Below the pieces are notes generated by a model, which had not been told where the DNA came from, searched no databases, and saw nothing but the letters and a program-made list of their open reading frames with translations. From Meandrina meandrites (lineage: Eukaryota > Cnidaria > Anthozoa > Scleractinia > Meandrinidae), in assembly GCA_963693305.1 (NCBI GenBank), contig OY855914.1, positions 14,492,699 to 14,556,698 on the forward strand: a DNA stretch of 64,000 nt, in the 5' to 3' direction. A program made the position numbers and the translations under genes. Shown here piece after piece: positions 1 through 10,880 of this stretch; within the stretch, counting starts at the first letter, position 1, and the number at the start of each line of letters is the position of its first letter.

Positions 1-286
1 AAACTTACGTCATTTCGAGTTTGTAGTAGTTCTCCGAGGGAGGTTACGTCATCATTCGACAGCGGCACCACTCGTACGAGCTTGTGACTAAAACAAATTT
101 AACATTCGCCATATATAGAAATGTTAACAGAAATTAAAATAATCTGTTCATCTGTCGATTTTTTGAATTCATATCGAAGTGAGGGGTGAACAGAATTTGT
201 GGTCTTCATGCAAAATGCTTCTTAAATAATGGCTACTATTGCGACATTACGCGAGCCAGGGGAACTCCTCTAAACATGTATAAACT
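1..286. other. No gene seen
   Basis: AT-rich sequence with no convincing open frame, RNA gene or repeat structure. It lies at the window edge, so a feature continuing from outside could be missed. Confidence 0.5.
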
Positions 287-420
287 TTGTAGGTACGTGC
301 AGCGCCAAAGGCATGGTGTTTGAGCAGTTTTACGTAGTTTTGGCCTGAAATAGAGTATAGATTTTTACCATTTTGATCTGAAATATGGTATGATTTTTTG
401 CACTCTGGTCAGAAACTATT
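287..420 (+). repeat. Dispersed repeat fragment (GTGCAGCGCCAAAGGCATGG type)
   Basis: The segment around 295-395 (a GCGCCAAAGGCATGGTGTTTGAG-like start, then a stretch on the theme of tagagtatagattttgacc) is matched in diverged form at 58690-58800. A short piece of its start recurs at 596-615. I recall this motif from coral genomes as a common dispersed repeat. The small open frames here are not credible genes. Confidence 0.55.
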
Positions 421-1083
421 TCATTTGTGTTATTATTTATCTCTTGAAAAGAAAGAAGAATACTATCACCTGGACACCATCTGACACTAATATTTGTATT
501 GCTAGTCCACCTCGGTGCGTCCACTTAATTTTGGTCTTATTTAAAAATGAAATAATTCAGCAGTATATAATATATCATATAATTCAGCAATTGAACGTGC
601 AGCGCCAAAGGTATGTTTACTGCACGTGTTTTTAATAGAAAATCAGTTTGATTTGAAGTACTTTTCACTACGTCACACGTATTAATTGAAATTCACCTGA
701 AACTTACTCTGGAACACTTTCATCATGACTGCATTGAATCGAAACAAACACAGAAAGTCAACTGTCGCACTTCCTGCACTCTAGATTTCCGACATTCTCT
801 AACTCTTTAACAGTTTCATTCATATTTACCCCAGGCGAGATTGTGCATGTTGTTGAACAACATTCACTAAATATTAAATAATACGATCTGGACATGAAAG
901 GCTATATCAGCAAGACAGTCACGACTATTACTTTTTCTGCGTGTAGTTCATCAATATAAGGAGTGCGTTATGGATTTAAAATACTCGGTTTATTATCCAA
1001 AATGCTGATATTCGGGCAAAGCATAACAAATTTTGGTTATCCGCTGTATATTATGCCGGACCAGCCCGCAGGTAAACGACTCA
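421..1083. other. No gene seen
   Basis: Non-coding, AT-rich. A short partial copy of the preceding repeat lies at 596-615. Nothing else is recognisable. Confidence 0.45.
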
Positions 1084-1120
1084 AAACCAAACCAAACCAA
1101 ACCAAACCAAACCAAACCAA
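1084..1120. repeat. Pentanucleotide microsatellite (AAACC)n
   Basis: About seven uninterrupted AAACC units over 37 bp, directly readable. Confidence 0.95.
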
Positions 1121-2689
1121 CTATGTTTAACGAGGGTAGCACATAACAGTCTCGCGACTGTTAAGTCCTGTTAAGTCCTGTGGGAAATTGGTATAAAAAT
1201 TCTTCAAGCTGTTCTTTCCATCGACTGATATCTCAAAACGAGATAAATGTAGAGTGAACTCTTACAGCTGCTAAATTATACAAAAAATTCTTAAAAAGAG
1301 GAATTCTTCACAGTTTTAAGAACGTACAGCGAGTCATGGGTTGTCCACATTTAAATTTAATATTTTCACAGATGATTCTACTTACCCATCATAGCGCTTC
1401 AGACCTTGAATTTGGCGAGCGCTGAAAATAATTATTAAAACGAATCCAAGTTGAAAACCGCAGCTTCCAGCTATCTTCATCTTATGCCTGAAGGAAAACA
1501 GGAAATATACGACCCGGCCTGGTTCGCCAAAATTCTTATAAGATTCCTGCTTTGGTTGGTGTCAGGCCGAAACCTAGCCCCGTAAATCAAAATTTTGTGC
1601 CCATTCGAATTTATTCATTGCTAATCAACAGATGTACGTAACTATGAAGACAGGGGACAATAAGCCCTCAAAATTATCAAGTTGGACAAATTGTCTTAAT
1701 ATACTACCAGTTTCTCCAAACTAACTACAAAGAAATTCTGGGAATCAACAAGAAGAATTCGTATTTTAAGAAAGGTTGATAATAATATAGTGTTCCAATT
1801 TTCTTTATTGTTATTTCTAATAAGAGCTTTGCGCCCAAACGAACAAATGCTAACGAAGCTAACCCTCACTTTTCAAGACCACTTGTTAATGGTGCACTAT
1901 GAAAGGGAAAAAATAGAAAACATTCATTCATTCTGTATTCTTTATATTCACATAAATTTATAGTTAAAATACTATTTTTTGGAATATAATCGGGAGATTT
2001 ATGTGATTCACAGCTAAATCAAAAAAAGTTTTATAAAAGGACAGATATAAATTGACCGTGAAACGTTTCCAAGGTAATGAATGTCACTTTCAAGAACGGG
2101 CAGGTTTTATCACCTTGAAACTGGATTTTATATTATATTCTCCAGAAGGAACAATAGCTCTCTAATTCGAACTTTCAGCAAATATGATATTTGCATATAA
2201 ACAGGTTTTCTTGGAGTTATTGCCAACTTCTATTTTGTCCTTTTAAAAACGCAAACCAAAATGAAAAGCTCAGGTGAGGGTTTATTTTTGTTCAGTCCAA
2301 AACAGAAGACCGAGCAATACATTACGAGAGAACAAGATGAACATTCGTGTGTCAAATTGAGGCACAATTGTAAGTAAATATAGAAAAGCTGGGTAGGTTA
2401 TAGCTTATGTCAGGGGGGAGGAGTGATTTGAGGTTTTGAGGAGGGATGTGATGTACAATAATAAACAATTATTCACCGACGTGGAGGTGAATACTTAACA
2501 ATTATCCTGCGATATCGCTTGATACTCCGACGACGAGGCCGTAGGCCGAGTTGGCTAAAATCAGACGATATTCCGCAAGATTGAGCAAGATAATTGTTTT
2601 ATTATTCAACAAATTGTCAACAAAAACTATTTTACAGCTAAAAATACTGTGGTTATGCAGCGCTTTGCGATACTTCGTACGAATTGTAG
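1121..2689. other. No gene seen
   Basis: AT-rich intergenic DNA. Only a tiny tandem duplication (GTTAAGTCCT twice near 1160-1180) stands out. No open frame has family resemblance. Confidence 0.45.
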
Positions 2690-2703
2690 CAACCTACGTA
2701 TAT
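2690..2703. repeat. Target-site duplication, left copy
   Basis: CAACCTACGTATAT here is repeated exactly at 4419-4432, on either side of the minus-strand LINE fragment. A 14-bp duplication fits target-primed reverse transcription. Confidence 0.85.
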
Positions 2704-4418
2704 ATTTTTTCTTTCTTTCTTCTTTATTGATTTATAGTTTACAACACTTACAAAGATCGAATAGACATAAAGTTAGTTACACGTTTAAACGATAAGAAAA
2801 GAAAACTACTTACAGAAAAGAAAAAATAAATAAGTAAATAAATAAATAGAAAGCTACTTATACAGAAACTACGTGCGTGCGTGTTATTACCGTTAGGCTT
2901 TGCTTTAGAATAGTTGTGTTGAATCTATTGCTCACATGAAAAAAATGAAAATAACTTACATTAAAAATTAATTTGTGATATTGCTTTACTTTTCTCGATG
3001 GCTAATTTGCTCTTTAAATAGACAAGGAAAGCTTCGAAGTAGTAGGGTTTCTTCTCTCTTGAAGCGAAGTAGATGTAATACTAGGCGATTATTAGGCAGA
3101 GGTTTAAACCAAGGTGTTCTCTAAGATTATTCGTGAAGCCGTAAATTATAATTTGCTCATTCAAGGTAATAAAGTCATCGTTCTTAAAGTTCCACCAATT
3201 ACATAACGTTTTCCAAAAAGCTTGGACATCAGGACATCATACAAAAAGATGTTTTAAGGTTTGTGCTTGATCGCAAAGATGACATTTATCATGTTGAACT
3301 ATCTTATCTCTGAATAAAGTTGCATTAGTAGGCAAGATGTGATGCACAATTTTGAATTGAAATATGCCGAGCCTAATATCCTGTGTCACTCTGAAAGGAA
3401 TACTATAAATGGTTTCTTTAGTTTGCTTATTAAGATTTTCCTGTATCATTCTTTGTTCTGCTGTAGGGGCTACGAATTTCTGTTCGATTAGAAATCTAGA
3501 AGCTGATTTATATGAAAGCTGGTTTAAAGGAATTTTATCTACGCATTCCGAATTATTATTATGGGAATCATTCAAATTAGAATGTTTCATTAAGCGAATC
3601 CAGTTTTGGGGGATAGCGTTACATAGGCCATTATACGTCAAGAAATTGGTTTGGACTCGAAATGTGTGGCAAAAATCCTTGAAAGTCAAAAAGCTATTTT
3701 CGTAAAAAATATCTTTGATTCTGATCACTCCTGCTTTATACCAGTTGTTGTAATAAACAGAAAAACTCTCGATTCTAATAAACCGGTTATTCCACAGGAT
3801 TTCGTTTAATATCTGTTCTTCATTTTCGGGCGTACGTTGGTTTATCATCTGCCAGATGCCTAAGGCATCTTTATAAAATTGTATAGGTAGGTCAAGTTTA
3901 AGGCATTTTAGATCATAGTTGCTCTCGAGAAGAAAAGCCCCTCCGGCCTACTTTAAGAGTGTTTGGGGTATGCTCCAACTTGCGTCAGTACTGCTCTCGT
4001 GTAACCTTCTTATCCAGGTGACTTTTAAGGCGTTGCTGATTATTTCAAAATCTGGCATGTCTAAGCCACCTTTTATTTTCGGACCAATCATTGTGTTATG
4101 TTTGATTTTGGGTTGGTTATTCCAAACAAATTGAGATATAATGCATTTAACCGAGGATGTAAATTGCGGGGGAAAGGAGAGTACAGATGTGTTGTAGACG
4201 AGCTTGGATAGAGCAAGGCTTTTAAGAATGATTATGCAGCCGTGTAGGGTAAGGCTTCTTGATTTCCAAAGATTTAAGATGTTTTTCATCGAATTTAATT
4301 TTTGGTCGAAAATTTGTTTTGAAAGCGGTAACTTCATCGTAAGAGAAGTAGATTCCTAGTGCGTATATCGGTTCTGAAGGCCACGTTATATCAAAAGGAG
4401 TTGATATCCTTATCCTTA
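2704..4418 (-). mobile_element. 5'-truncated L1-like non-LTR retrotransposon
   Basis: A LINE fragment of about 1.7 kb on the minus strand, bounded by 14-bp direct repeats. Reading from 4418 downward it enters at the reverse-transcriptase thumb (peptide containing YALGIYFSYDE), passes the conserved block with SRSLTLHGCI and LSKLVY, then the C-terminal region with a CHLCD...H zinc-knuckle-like motif. It ends in an A-rich tail (T-rich on the plus strand, 2704-2735). The layout matches L1/Tx1-type elements. The left end is the 3' end of the element, so loss of the endonuclease and most of the RT is ordinary 5' truncation. Frameshifts and an internal stop make it dead. Confidence 0.85.
3070..4410 (-). 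pseudogene. LINE ORF2 C-terminal remnant, frameshifted
   Basis: Three reading blocks in order: about 4410-4338 (LGIYFS motif of the RT), 4337-3948 (RT thumb/connection, including LHGCIIILKSLALSKLVY) and 3848-3237 (C-terminal domain ending at the CxxC...H motif). The same frame continues past a stop near 3236 with CPDVQAFWKTLCNWW and runs to about 3075. A frame change near 4337, another between 3948 and 3848, and the stop near 3236 show decay. In an intact element this would be the polymerase and nucleic-acid-binding tail that drives retrotransposition. Confidence 0.8.
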
Positions 4419-4432
4419 CAACCTACGTATAT
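4419..4432. repeat. Target-site duplication, right copy
   Basis: Exact second copy of the 14-mer at 2690-2703. It marks the 5' truncation point of the LINE. Confidence 0.85.
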
Positions 4433-6567
4433 GTCAGGATATCTGTTATGTACGGATAACGGATAACAACGACGTCCAGACCATATATGGGCATCGCGCG
4501 AACTTGTTGAATAATAATGGCGGATATTTACAACTATAGTCTGGTCTAATTTGATCTATCCAGTTCGCGGATTGTTCTTTTAAAATTAAACTAGCTGGAA
4601 TATCAAATTAGATCGTAAATTTGCCGATTTACTGTGATCTGTACCACCAGCCAGGACAATTTATGCAATTTTCACTTCACAATTTTTCACAAGACAAAAA
4701 CGGAGGACAAAAACGCGAATTTTTTAAACTAGTTTAAATGAAAGTATGTGATGTGTCTTAAGCAAATATTAAGGTATTTGGAATTGTACTTACGTTTTAA
4801 CCTGATTATGACAACAAAAAGGTGCTCGTCAGGGCAATTTGAACGTCCGCCATTTTGTCCGCCATATTGAAGGCTTGGCTGCAAAGCATGACGTCACTGC
4901 GCGATAGAATTTTCAAGCTCGGACGAAAAAAATTACAGTTCAATGTGCACTTATATGATGTTCTAAAAAAACGCCCAGATACATATAAAGAACCAGAAGC
5001 TTTCATCGATTACCCCTGGCAAATGGAGCGTTTCTCAATGAATTACTGGCGTGAATTAAATGTGCAAATTCGCCTAAACAAGTCAATGTCATAATTGTTC
5101 AGATAACCTTGAAGAGAATTGCTTAAAAATGATGGCCTCTTCGAACTTTGGATCCGAAAAAACATACACAAGAGTTAAAGAAAGTTACTGTACCGACCAT
5201 ATTTCCACGTTAAAGTAGTGTATGCAGAAGGCTTAGCTTGCAAGCGAATGTCAGAGAAGCGAAAGCGAAGGTAAATTAAAAAGTAAAATTGACATATATG
5301 TTTATGACACTGTCTCCAGTGGGTATAATATTCTATTAAAGTTGCTCCATTTCCAGTTGTAGCATGAAACGTTTGCATGAAATAATTAGCATTAATAGAA
5401 CATGGTACAAATCGATCAGCTATTCCTTGTGAATAAGTATTATGTTGGAGGATTTACCGAGTTCAGGAATCTTAAAAAATATTATTAGTCTGACAGCCGT
5501 GAAATTAAAGATAGTTCCCGTCATAAACCTTTCTAAGCCGATCATTTGATTGCTAGGGTGCTTAGAGCTCCCAGTACATCTTAGCGAAATTAATATACCG
5601 ATAAGCAGGTGATTTTGCAGCCAATTGAGCCACGAACGCTTTCTCAAATGCTCGTGGCAAAAACTCGTGACAACAAAACACATCAAACAACAGTTTCTTC
5701 TCAACGAAAGTAGGGCTGTTTATTAGCTTTGAGATACAAATATCATCTTCTGAATACAAAATTACTATTCACCTGAAATTTAATTCGTGGATTCCTTCAT
5801 CTCCTGGCAGCATAAACATTGTCTTTCTTGTTCGCCTTCCAAGTTACAGTAACACAAATATCACACTCGCCCACGACATATTTTCGCCTCCTCGTCTCGT
5901 TGATCTCCACGTTCAACAACGTCTTCTTCGAATCCTAATGAGCTTTTTCCCATCGGTTATAATGAATAAAACTTAAACTTAGCCGTAATGTAAGTTTGTT
6001 ACAGTTGTCAAAACGAAAGATTTGGTTAGGCAACACGAAATGCACAGAAGTGCACAAAACATTGAACTGAAGAAATTTGCAAGTGCGCAGTGACGTAAAA
6101 ACACGTGAGTTGACATTCCCTTTTTGGAAGTAACCGGAAGAAAATACGTTCAAAATGGCGGAAGTTCAATTGCGAAAAAAGATTTCAGGTTTTAACCATT
6201 TTCGTCAATTTTGGTAGGAAAAATTCGCTTTTACTTGTTGTTTTCTACAAATCTAAGTTGTTTCTATGATTTCCAGTGGTTATATAAAATATGAATTCTA
6301 GTCTTCCGTTCTCCTTTAAAAAACGGAAACTACGATTACTAAGAAGTATTCATATCAGAATACTCCCTTGTACTGAAAAATATCTTAGGATGAACTACTG
6401 ACCCAAGGTGATAGGCATTTTTCTTTTCGTTCAGTATTTCATGGCCGTTACTAGAGGCAAGGGAAAAAACGAAACAAGGTACCGCAACAAGGCAGGCAAC
6501 ACTTCATTCCTTTATTTACATTTGCCGGTGTGCTATTGAATGTAATTTTAAAAAAATACTTAAAATG
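4433..6567. other. No gene seen
   Basis: Downstream flank of the homeobox gene. The longest clean frame (4855-5094, 79 codons) has no recognisable domain and begins in a GCCATTTTGTCCGCCATATTG context seen in several non-coding repeats of this window, so I do not call it a gene. Confidence 0.4.
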
Positions 6568-6573
6568 TTTATT
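6568..6573 (-). terminator. Candidate poly(A) signal of homeobox gene
   Basis: First AATAAA (TTTATT on plus) downstream of the stop at 6967, about 390 bp away. A closer variant ATTAAA lies at 6920-6925. Only transcript ends would decide between them. Confidence 0.3.
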
Positions 6574-6966
6574 TACAAGTTGTTATAGCTAGCTTTTATC
6601 GCAGTAAAAGGAGCTTCGACAATGACAGCGCATGTGATGTCAAAAATAATCGTTATCTTTTTCAGCTTCCCCATTTTAACTATCGTTGTAACTTTTTGGT
6701 CTATTGTTATTGCTTTGTTGTTTTTCTACCTTAGTAAGCTACTTAGCTTCCAGGATTTCTAAGATGAGAACGCAAGTTATTTCATCCTAGATAAAAATGA
6801 CTTAATACAATATAATATAGCTTGTAACGTTATAATTTACTTCAAACAATAACATTTTTCTTAATATATAGGAAGAACATAATAAATGAAAAAGATTAGA
6901 ACGATCAAATTGAACAGGTTTTAATACAATCCTTATTTCAAAAGTGTCAAATAGTTATTGTTTACA

Positions 6967-7449
6967 CTATTCTCCGCTACAGCAATCTCGGATTCCCATC
7001 AGCCCGTGAATTTGGTAGTCACGTGATCTTTGCCGTTCGTCTGACATCGTACGAAGCTGGTTTGCGTAAGGCCTGGCTAGTTTTTCCACGAAAGCTGGTG
7101 ATTCTGCCGAGTGACGTATCCGGGATGGCATGTTTTCCAACTGGTTTGGCGGTAAATGCATATCAACAGCTTGAAACCGGTTTGACTTGATAGGACAGCA
7201 AGGACAAGGCATTTCCTCGGGTGTGTATGCTGGCAAGTTTCTCGAATAGCCTGCGGGGCTTGGGAACTGCGGTGGTCCACAAAGACGTACATGCCGAGGA
7301 TAAAATGGATTTCCATAGTGAAGCTCACTGTAGGGTGCACTATCGGGAAGTGGAAACCGGCCAATCTGGTTTGGCAAGTAGGTCTGAGGACTAGCGGTGG
7401 TGGTTCTTTCTTGTCTTCTCAACTTGGCGCGACGATTTTGGAACCAGAA
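6967..7449 (-). CDS. Homeobox gene exon 3 (end of homeodomain and C-terminus)
   Basis: Starts after a TAG acceptor with FWFQNRRAK (homeodomain 47-55) and runs 160 codons to the stop. The tail after the homeodomain is Pro/Tyr-rich (for example LPNQIGRFPLPDSAPY) and contains a CPCCP cluster. I recognise no OAR or other known C-terminal motif. Confidence 0.88.
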   Translation of the reverse strand, partial: FWFQNRRAKLRRQERTTTASPQTYLPNQIGRFPLPDSAPYSELHYGNPFYPRHVRLCGPPQFPSPAGYSRNLPAYTPEEMPCPCCPIKSNRFQAVDMHLPPNQLENMPSRIRHSAESPAFVEKLARPYANQLRTMSDERQRSRDYQIHGLMGIRDCCSGE

Positions 7450-9988
7450 CTAAAAAGATATAAAGTAAGATATAGTAATTAAAAGTTTGTTTGGAAAGCG
7501 CAATACAATAAGAATAATAAAAATATTCGGTGTGTAGTCAGGAATATTAAAAATTTGGTTGGGTTTTTAGCGTGCGTGTGAAAGAACACGCAAGAGTTTT
7601 TATCCAATGTAACTATACAATAACATTTAGAATTGTTAGGGTCATTTATAATACTCTAGAGACTATTAAATTTCTTCTTGCGAACTTTCATTTTAAATCG
7701 CCAGGCTAAGCGCCAAAGTGGTCAATATAATATGAGAACCAAAATATGGAGCACACAATCATTCGTTGCCGAAGATGGCTGCAAAGTTAATGAACATTTT
7801 ATTTCTTTTCACGTGCGGAGTAAGACAGTGTTTTTGATGCAAGCAATATTGTTATTTTGGTGAAAGGAGCTACCGAGTACTTAAGAAAAAAAAAACATTG
7901 CAAAAGTCGCACAATTCCGTTTAATTCTCAACCGAAATCATATATTTAGACAGTCACTGCAAAATAAAAACGCTTGCTTAAATTTGTTAGTGTAGGTGGA
8001 TGAATTAATGGTTGCTGTAACTGACCCTTTTTCTGCTAAATATCTGTTATATGAAATACCGTGACCTGACATAAATAAGCTAAGGTGAAGCATATTCGAC
8101 TTATTTCTTAAATTCCATCCGGTCTTTTGCTTATTTTCTCCGTTTTACGAGTGTAACATTATATCAAATATGTAGCAATAAAGTTGTGTTTTTCTTTTAA
8201 GTATACAAAAAAAACCCTTACCCGGATATTCCTTGCTGTGAGTCCAAGTTTTTGCACCAATTCGTCTTCGTCCTCTGGCATCAGATATGGCCGCTGAGCG
8301 AACACTTTTTCTAGTTCCCATACTTCAATCGGCGAGAATGTAGTTCGCTGCTTTTTCTTTCGTGGACGCTCGGCGGAGCTCGGGACTGATCGGCTAGTGT
8401 CGTCGCTTTCCCGACCGCTGTCAACGTCAGTGCTTGGGTTGTCGGAGTCAACGCTCGGCGAGTGGTCGGAGCTTTGTCGGCTTTTGTAGTTGGCGTTTCC
8501 TTTATCGCTTTCCGTGTTTGAGTCACCGCAAGCTGGAATAGAAAAAAAAATTAAGTGCATCAGCGTATTAACTTTGCAACGAAACAACTGGCTCTGTTAA
8601 AAAAACCCCTGAAAACTTAAAGGAAACCAGCAATAATCCGCTTTTATACATAAATAAAATGAATAAACTTTGAAAACAAAACAATTACAATGGAAAAACT
8701 ATCTTCTAGTGTTGCTGTTGCTACAGCATGCTGCGTGGTTTATTAAATCCGATATACGATGAAATGCACACGTATTAGTTGATTTAATGAAAGGATTGAA
8801 GTCACTTGTATACGAGCTAGATTTATATTGTCTTATTCGTTGCAAGCCTGAATTGAGCTGAATAACTTGAATATTAAGACCTTTACAACATTCCAAAACA
8901 TTTCTGTTAAACTATAGAACCAGGTGAAAACAATTTTCCAACTTCAAGCCATTTTATATAAGCTCACCTCACAATTGCCTATAACCTCCAAAAAATAAAG
9001 CAAAAATATCTGAAATACGTATACGGTGTACGAAGATCTATGTGAACCTCTTCGGATTTAGCGTGGATGTCGGCAATCGTCAAAATTTGTTGTATCGAGA
9101 AACATGGAAACCCTTATAAATCTTAGCTTAATTGGTCTCAATTGGTCAACGCGTACTTTAATCACGAAAAATTTCGGACGAATAACAATTGAAATGCCCG
9201 TTTTGTTTTTCGTCCAATCTTTTACGGTCCGAAAATTTTCGATAGCATGTACAAAGGAATCCCGATACTCGAACGCTTGATTTTTCGAACTCTCAATTTC
9301 TCGAAGCAATTTTCGTTACCCTTACAGGTTCAAGAAATCGGGATTCCACTGCATTGTTAGTTCAAATAGATGTAAAAGTTACTGCAATTTAAAACATTTT
9401 ACAACAAGAAAGGCTCACGCATAATAAAATATGCCTAGAATAGCTTGGCTACCTGCGAGCCACCTAAGCAGCTTCTTCTGAACATATTCTTTTTACATGT
9501 AATATTTTAAGCTACTGAACGTTTTCTCTCTATAGTTTTAATTGTCTCATCCTGGCTGCGCATCAATCTTTAATTAATAATAAAGTTACTCTTTACTGTT
9601 ACTGTTACGAAAAGGCTCCACACGTTACGACAACAAATTTAATTACGAATTCAAATTTGCCAAAAAATTATCCCCGAGCGAATGTTTTCTAGTCCGGAGT
9701 TTATCGCCGAAATTATAAGCCCATCATTTTCATGGTCGATCGTTGCCCTTTCTCTTATTGACGACATAAACATCAACAATAAATAAATAACAACTTCGAC
9801 TTACCAACAAGGCGTGGATCTGACTGATGTTGAACGGAAGCATCGCCAAGACCTAAAATCCGGGATATAGAAAACGACAGCGGCTGACTGGCCGGAGGAA
9901 CTGGTACCAAGGATGCTCTGATTGGTGGAGGACTGGATGACGATTGACGTACAGAAATCGCAGAAGAAGAACTAAAACGCGAAGCCAT
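6967..9988 (-). CDS. Paired-like (HESX/ANF-type) homeobox transcription factor
   Basis: Predicted nuclear DNA-binding repressor of 325 aa from exons 9988-9805, 8532-8222 and 7449-6967 (introns phase 1 and phase 0, both GT-AG). Residues 39-46 (FSISRILG) form an eh1 motif, which in this family recruits Groucho/TLE co-repressors. Residues 66-115 are Ser/Asp-rich linker. The homeodomain is residues 120-179 and has L16, F20, W48, F49, Q50, N51 and R53. The intron falls between homeodomain positions 46 and 47, as in many paired-class genes. The N-terminal FSIxRILGL motif plus an AKLRR helix-3 end resembles HESX1/ANF most among families I know, but helices 1-2 are divergent and a Not- or Vent-like origin is possible. 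Position 47 is Phe instead of the usual Ile/Val. The homeobox identity is secure; the subfamily is not. No neighbouring homeobox gene is visible. Confidence 0.9.
7450..8221 (-). other. Homeobox intron 2
   Basis: 772-bp intron, donor GTAAGG and acceptor CTTTTTAG on the minus strand. Phase 0, between homeodomain residues 46 and 47. No gene or clear repeat inside. Confidence 0.85.
8222..8532 (-). CDS. Homeobox gene exon 2 (linker and homeodomain 1-46)
   Basis: 311 nt between acceptor TATTCCAG and donor CGG|GTAAGG. It completes a split Ala codon, encodes the Ser/Asp-rich linker, a basic RPRKKKQR stretch and helices 1-2 plus the start of helix 3. Confidence 0.9.
8533..9804 (-). other. Homeobox intron 1
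   Basis: 1,272-bp phase-1 intron with donor GTAAGT. It contains a pogo/Tigger-like repeat remnant at about 9055-9352. Confidence 0.85.
9055..9352. mobile_element. Pogo/Tigger-like MITE remnant
   Basis: The right end, 9332-9352, reads as GCAGTGGAATCCCGATTTCT on the minus strand, like the CAGTRGAAYCYCGATTTCTC termini of pogo/Tigger elements. Internal stretches (cccgatactcgaacg, cgaactctcaatttctcga) repeat the same theme, as is usual for that group. A matching left terminus is not clear, so the boundary near 9055 is approximate. Confidence 0.5.
9805..9988 (-). CDS. Homeobox gene exon 1 (start and eh1 motif)
   Basis: Begins at ATG 9988 (MASRFSSSS) and ends G|GTAAGT. I chose this start, not the 25-codon upstream extension of the frame, because it precedes the conserved eh1-containing segment directly, while the extension (rich in Leu, Ile and Tyr) has no counterpart in the family. 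Ser- and Pro-rich residues 5-37 precede the eh1 motif. Confidence 0.85.
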
Positions 9989-10070
9989 CTTTTCTAAATA
10001 AATGCACAACTCAATGACGATACTTTCGAACTGATATGGCAAGTGTTTTGAGCGCAGCAACAACGTACCC

Positions 10071-10080
10071 GCTTATATCC
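10071..10080 (-). promoter_or_regulatory. Candidate TATA element of homeobox gene
   Basis: GGATATAAGC on the minus strand, about 85 bp upstream of the start codon. That would put transcription start near 10045. Position and sequence suit a core promoter, but this is inference only. Confidence 0.35.
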
Positions 10081-10088
10081 AAAACCGT

Positions 10089-10098
10089 CTGTCAATCA
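10089..10098 (-). promoter_or_regulatory. Candidate PBX-MEIS/PREP binding site
   Basis: TGATTGACAG on the minus strand is an exact match to the decamer bound by PBX with MEIS/PREP TALE homeodomain proteins. It lies 10 bp upstream of the TATA-like element and about 100 bp upstream of the start codon. Confidence 0.4.
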
Positions 10099-10684
10099 AA
10101 CCGGTCAAAGGCGGCCGATATTTTTCATGTGTCTTTGAACCATCGACCTCACCTATCGGCGTCGATCTTTTTGGCGGGAAAAATGAAAAACGACCTCGTG
10201 CAACTTTGACCGCGACAGTAAAATTGCCGACAACTGTTCTTATCGTCATGTTTCAAAAGCGGAAAAAGAGAACATATTTCATTTTTTTTGTCAATCACGG
10301 ATCGAAGTGAATTAAGAGGCTCAAGATAAATTTTACAAAACAAATTATTTGTCGTCAACAAACATAAAATAAACGAGGAAAGCATCTCTGATTTCGTACG
10401 ACACTTGTTACTTTTACGTTCTACTCCAGATCTTACTCCACGTACTCCAGTTCAACTTAGAGCAAACTTAAAACCCGCTGCATCACTGGTAACCCCGTTT
10501 AGAGCACACTGTGTTGAACGGCCCAAAATTACACCACTCGCCTGACTTCGTAGTGGGGAAATGTTGATCGAGTTCTACAAGTGCATTGACCGCAACAACG
10601 GAGCAATATTCACCAATATGGACCGTGCAAAGAAGAGAACCAACAAGCAAGGAAGAGAACCAACAACAAACTCAACCCACCGTG
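10099..10684. other. 5' flank of homeobox gene, no other feature seen
   Basis: No open frame or repeat of note. Upstream regulatory sequence for the homeobox gene is the likely content, but I recognise no further site with confidence. Confidence 0.4.
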
Positions 10685-10802
10685 TAGCCTCCTATGCAGT
10701 CGTTTTTAGGGGATATCGACGGAGCTGCACTCGCGGGCTTGCACTTGTAGGGAGGGAGTACAACTCGATCTCCCCTAAAGACGACTGCGTGGGAGGCTAG
10801 CC
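10685..10802. mobile_element. Foldback MITE (TAGCCTCC...TTTAGGGG termini)
   Basis: TAGCCTCCTATGCAGTCGTT at the left is mirrored by the reverse complement of the right end (tagcctcccacgcagtcgtc). The arms are about 28 bp with few mismatches around a short GC-rich centre. I recall similar termini from anthozoan repeats. It directly abuts the SINE-like unit to the right. Confidence 0.75.
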
Positions 10803-10880
10803 ACCGTGACGCCGGGCCCCGTGGAATTTAAACCCGGGCCACAATTATGGAGGCGACTGCTCCCACCACTACGCCACAAT
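10803..10880 (-). repeat. tRNA-derived SINE head
   Basis: On the minus strand an A box (TGGCGTAGTGG, 10876-10866) is followed 31 nt later by a B box-like GGTTTAAATTCC (10834-10823), the spacing expected of a Pol III internal promoter. There is no acceptor stem, so it is a SINE head and not a functional tRNA. Confidence 0.65.

Noticed and set aside
4855..5094. 79-codon frame with some protein-like look (YKEPEAFIDYPWQMERFSMNYW)
   Set aside because: No domain recognised and no partner exons visible; kept only as a remark in the intergenic entry.
9058..9309. Possible extra homeobox exon on the minus strand
   Set aside because: The sequence matches pogo/Tigger-like repeat themes, and exons 1 and 2 join in frame without it.
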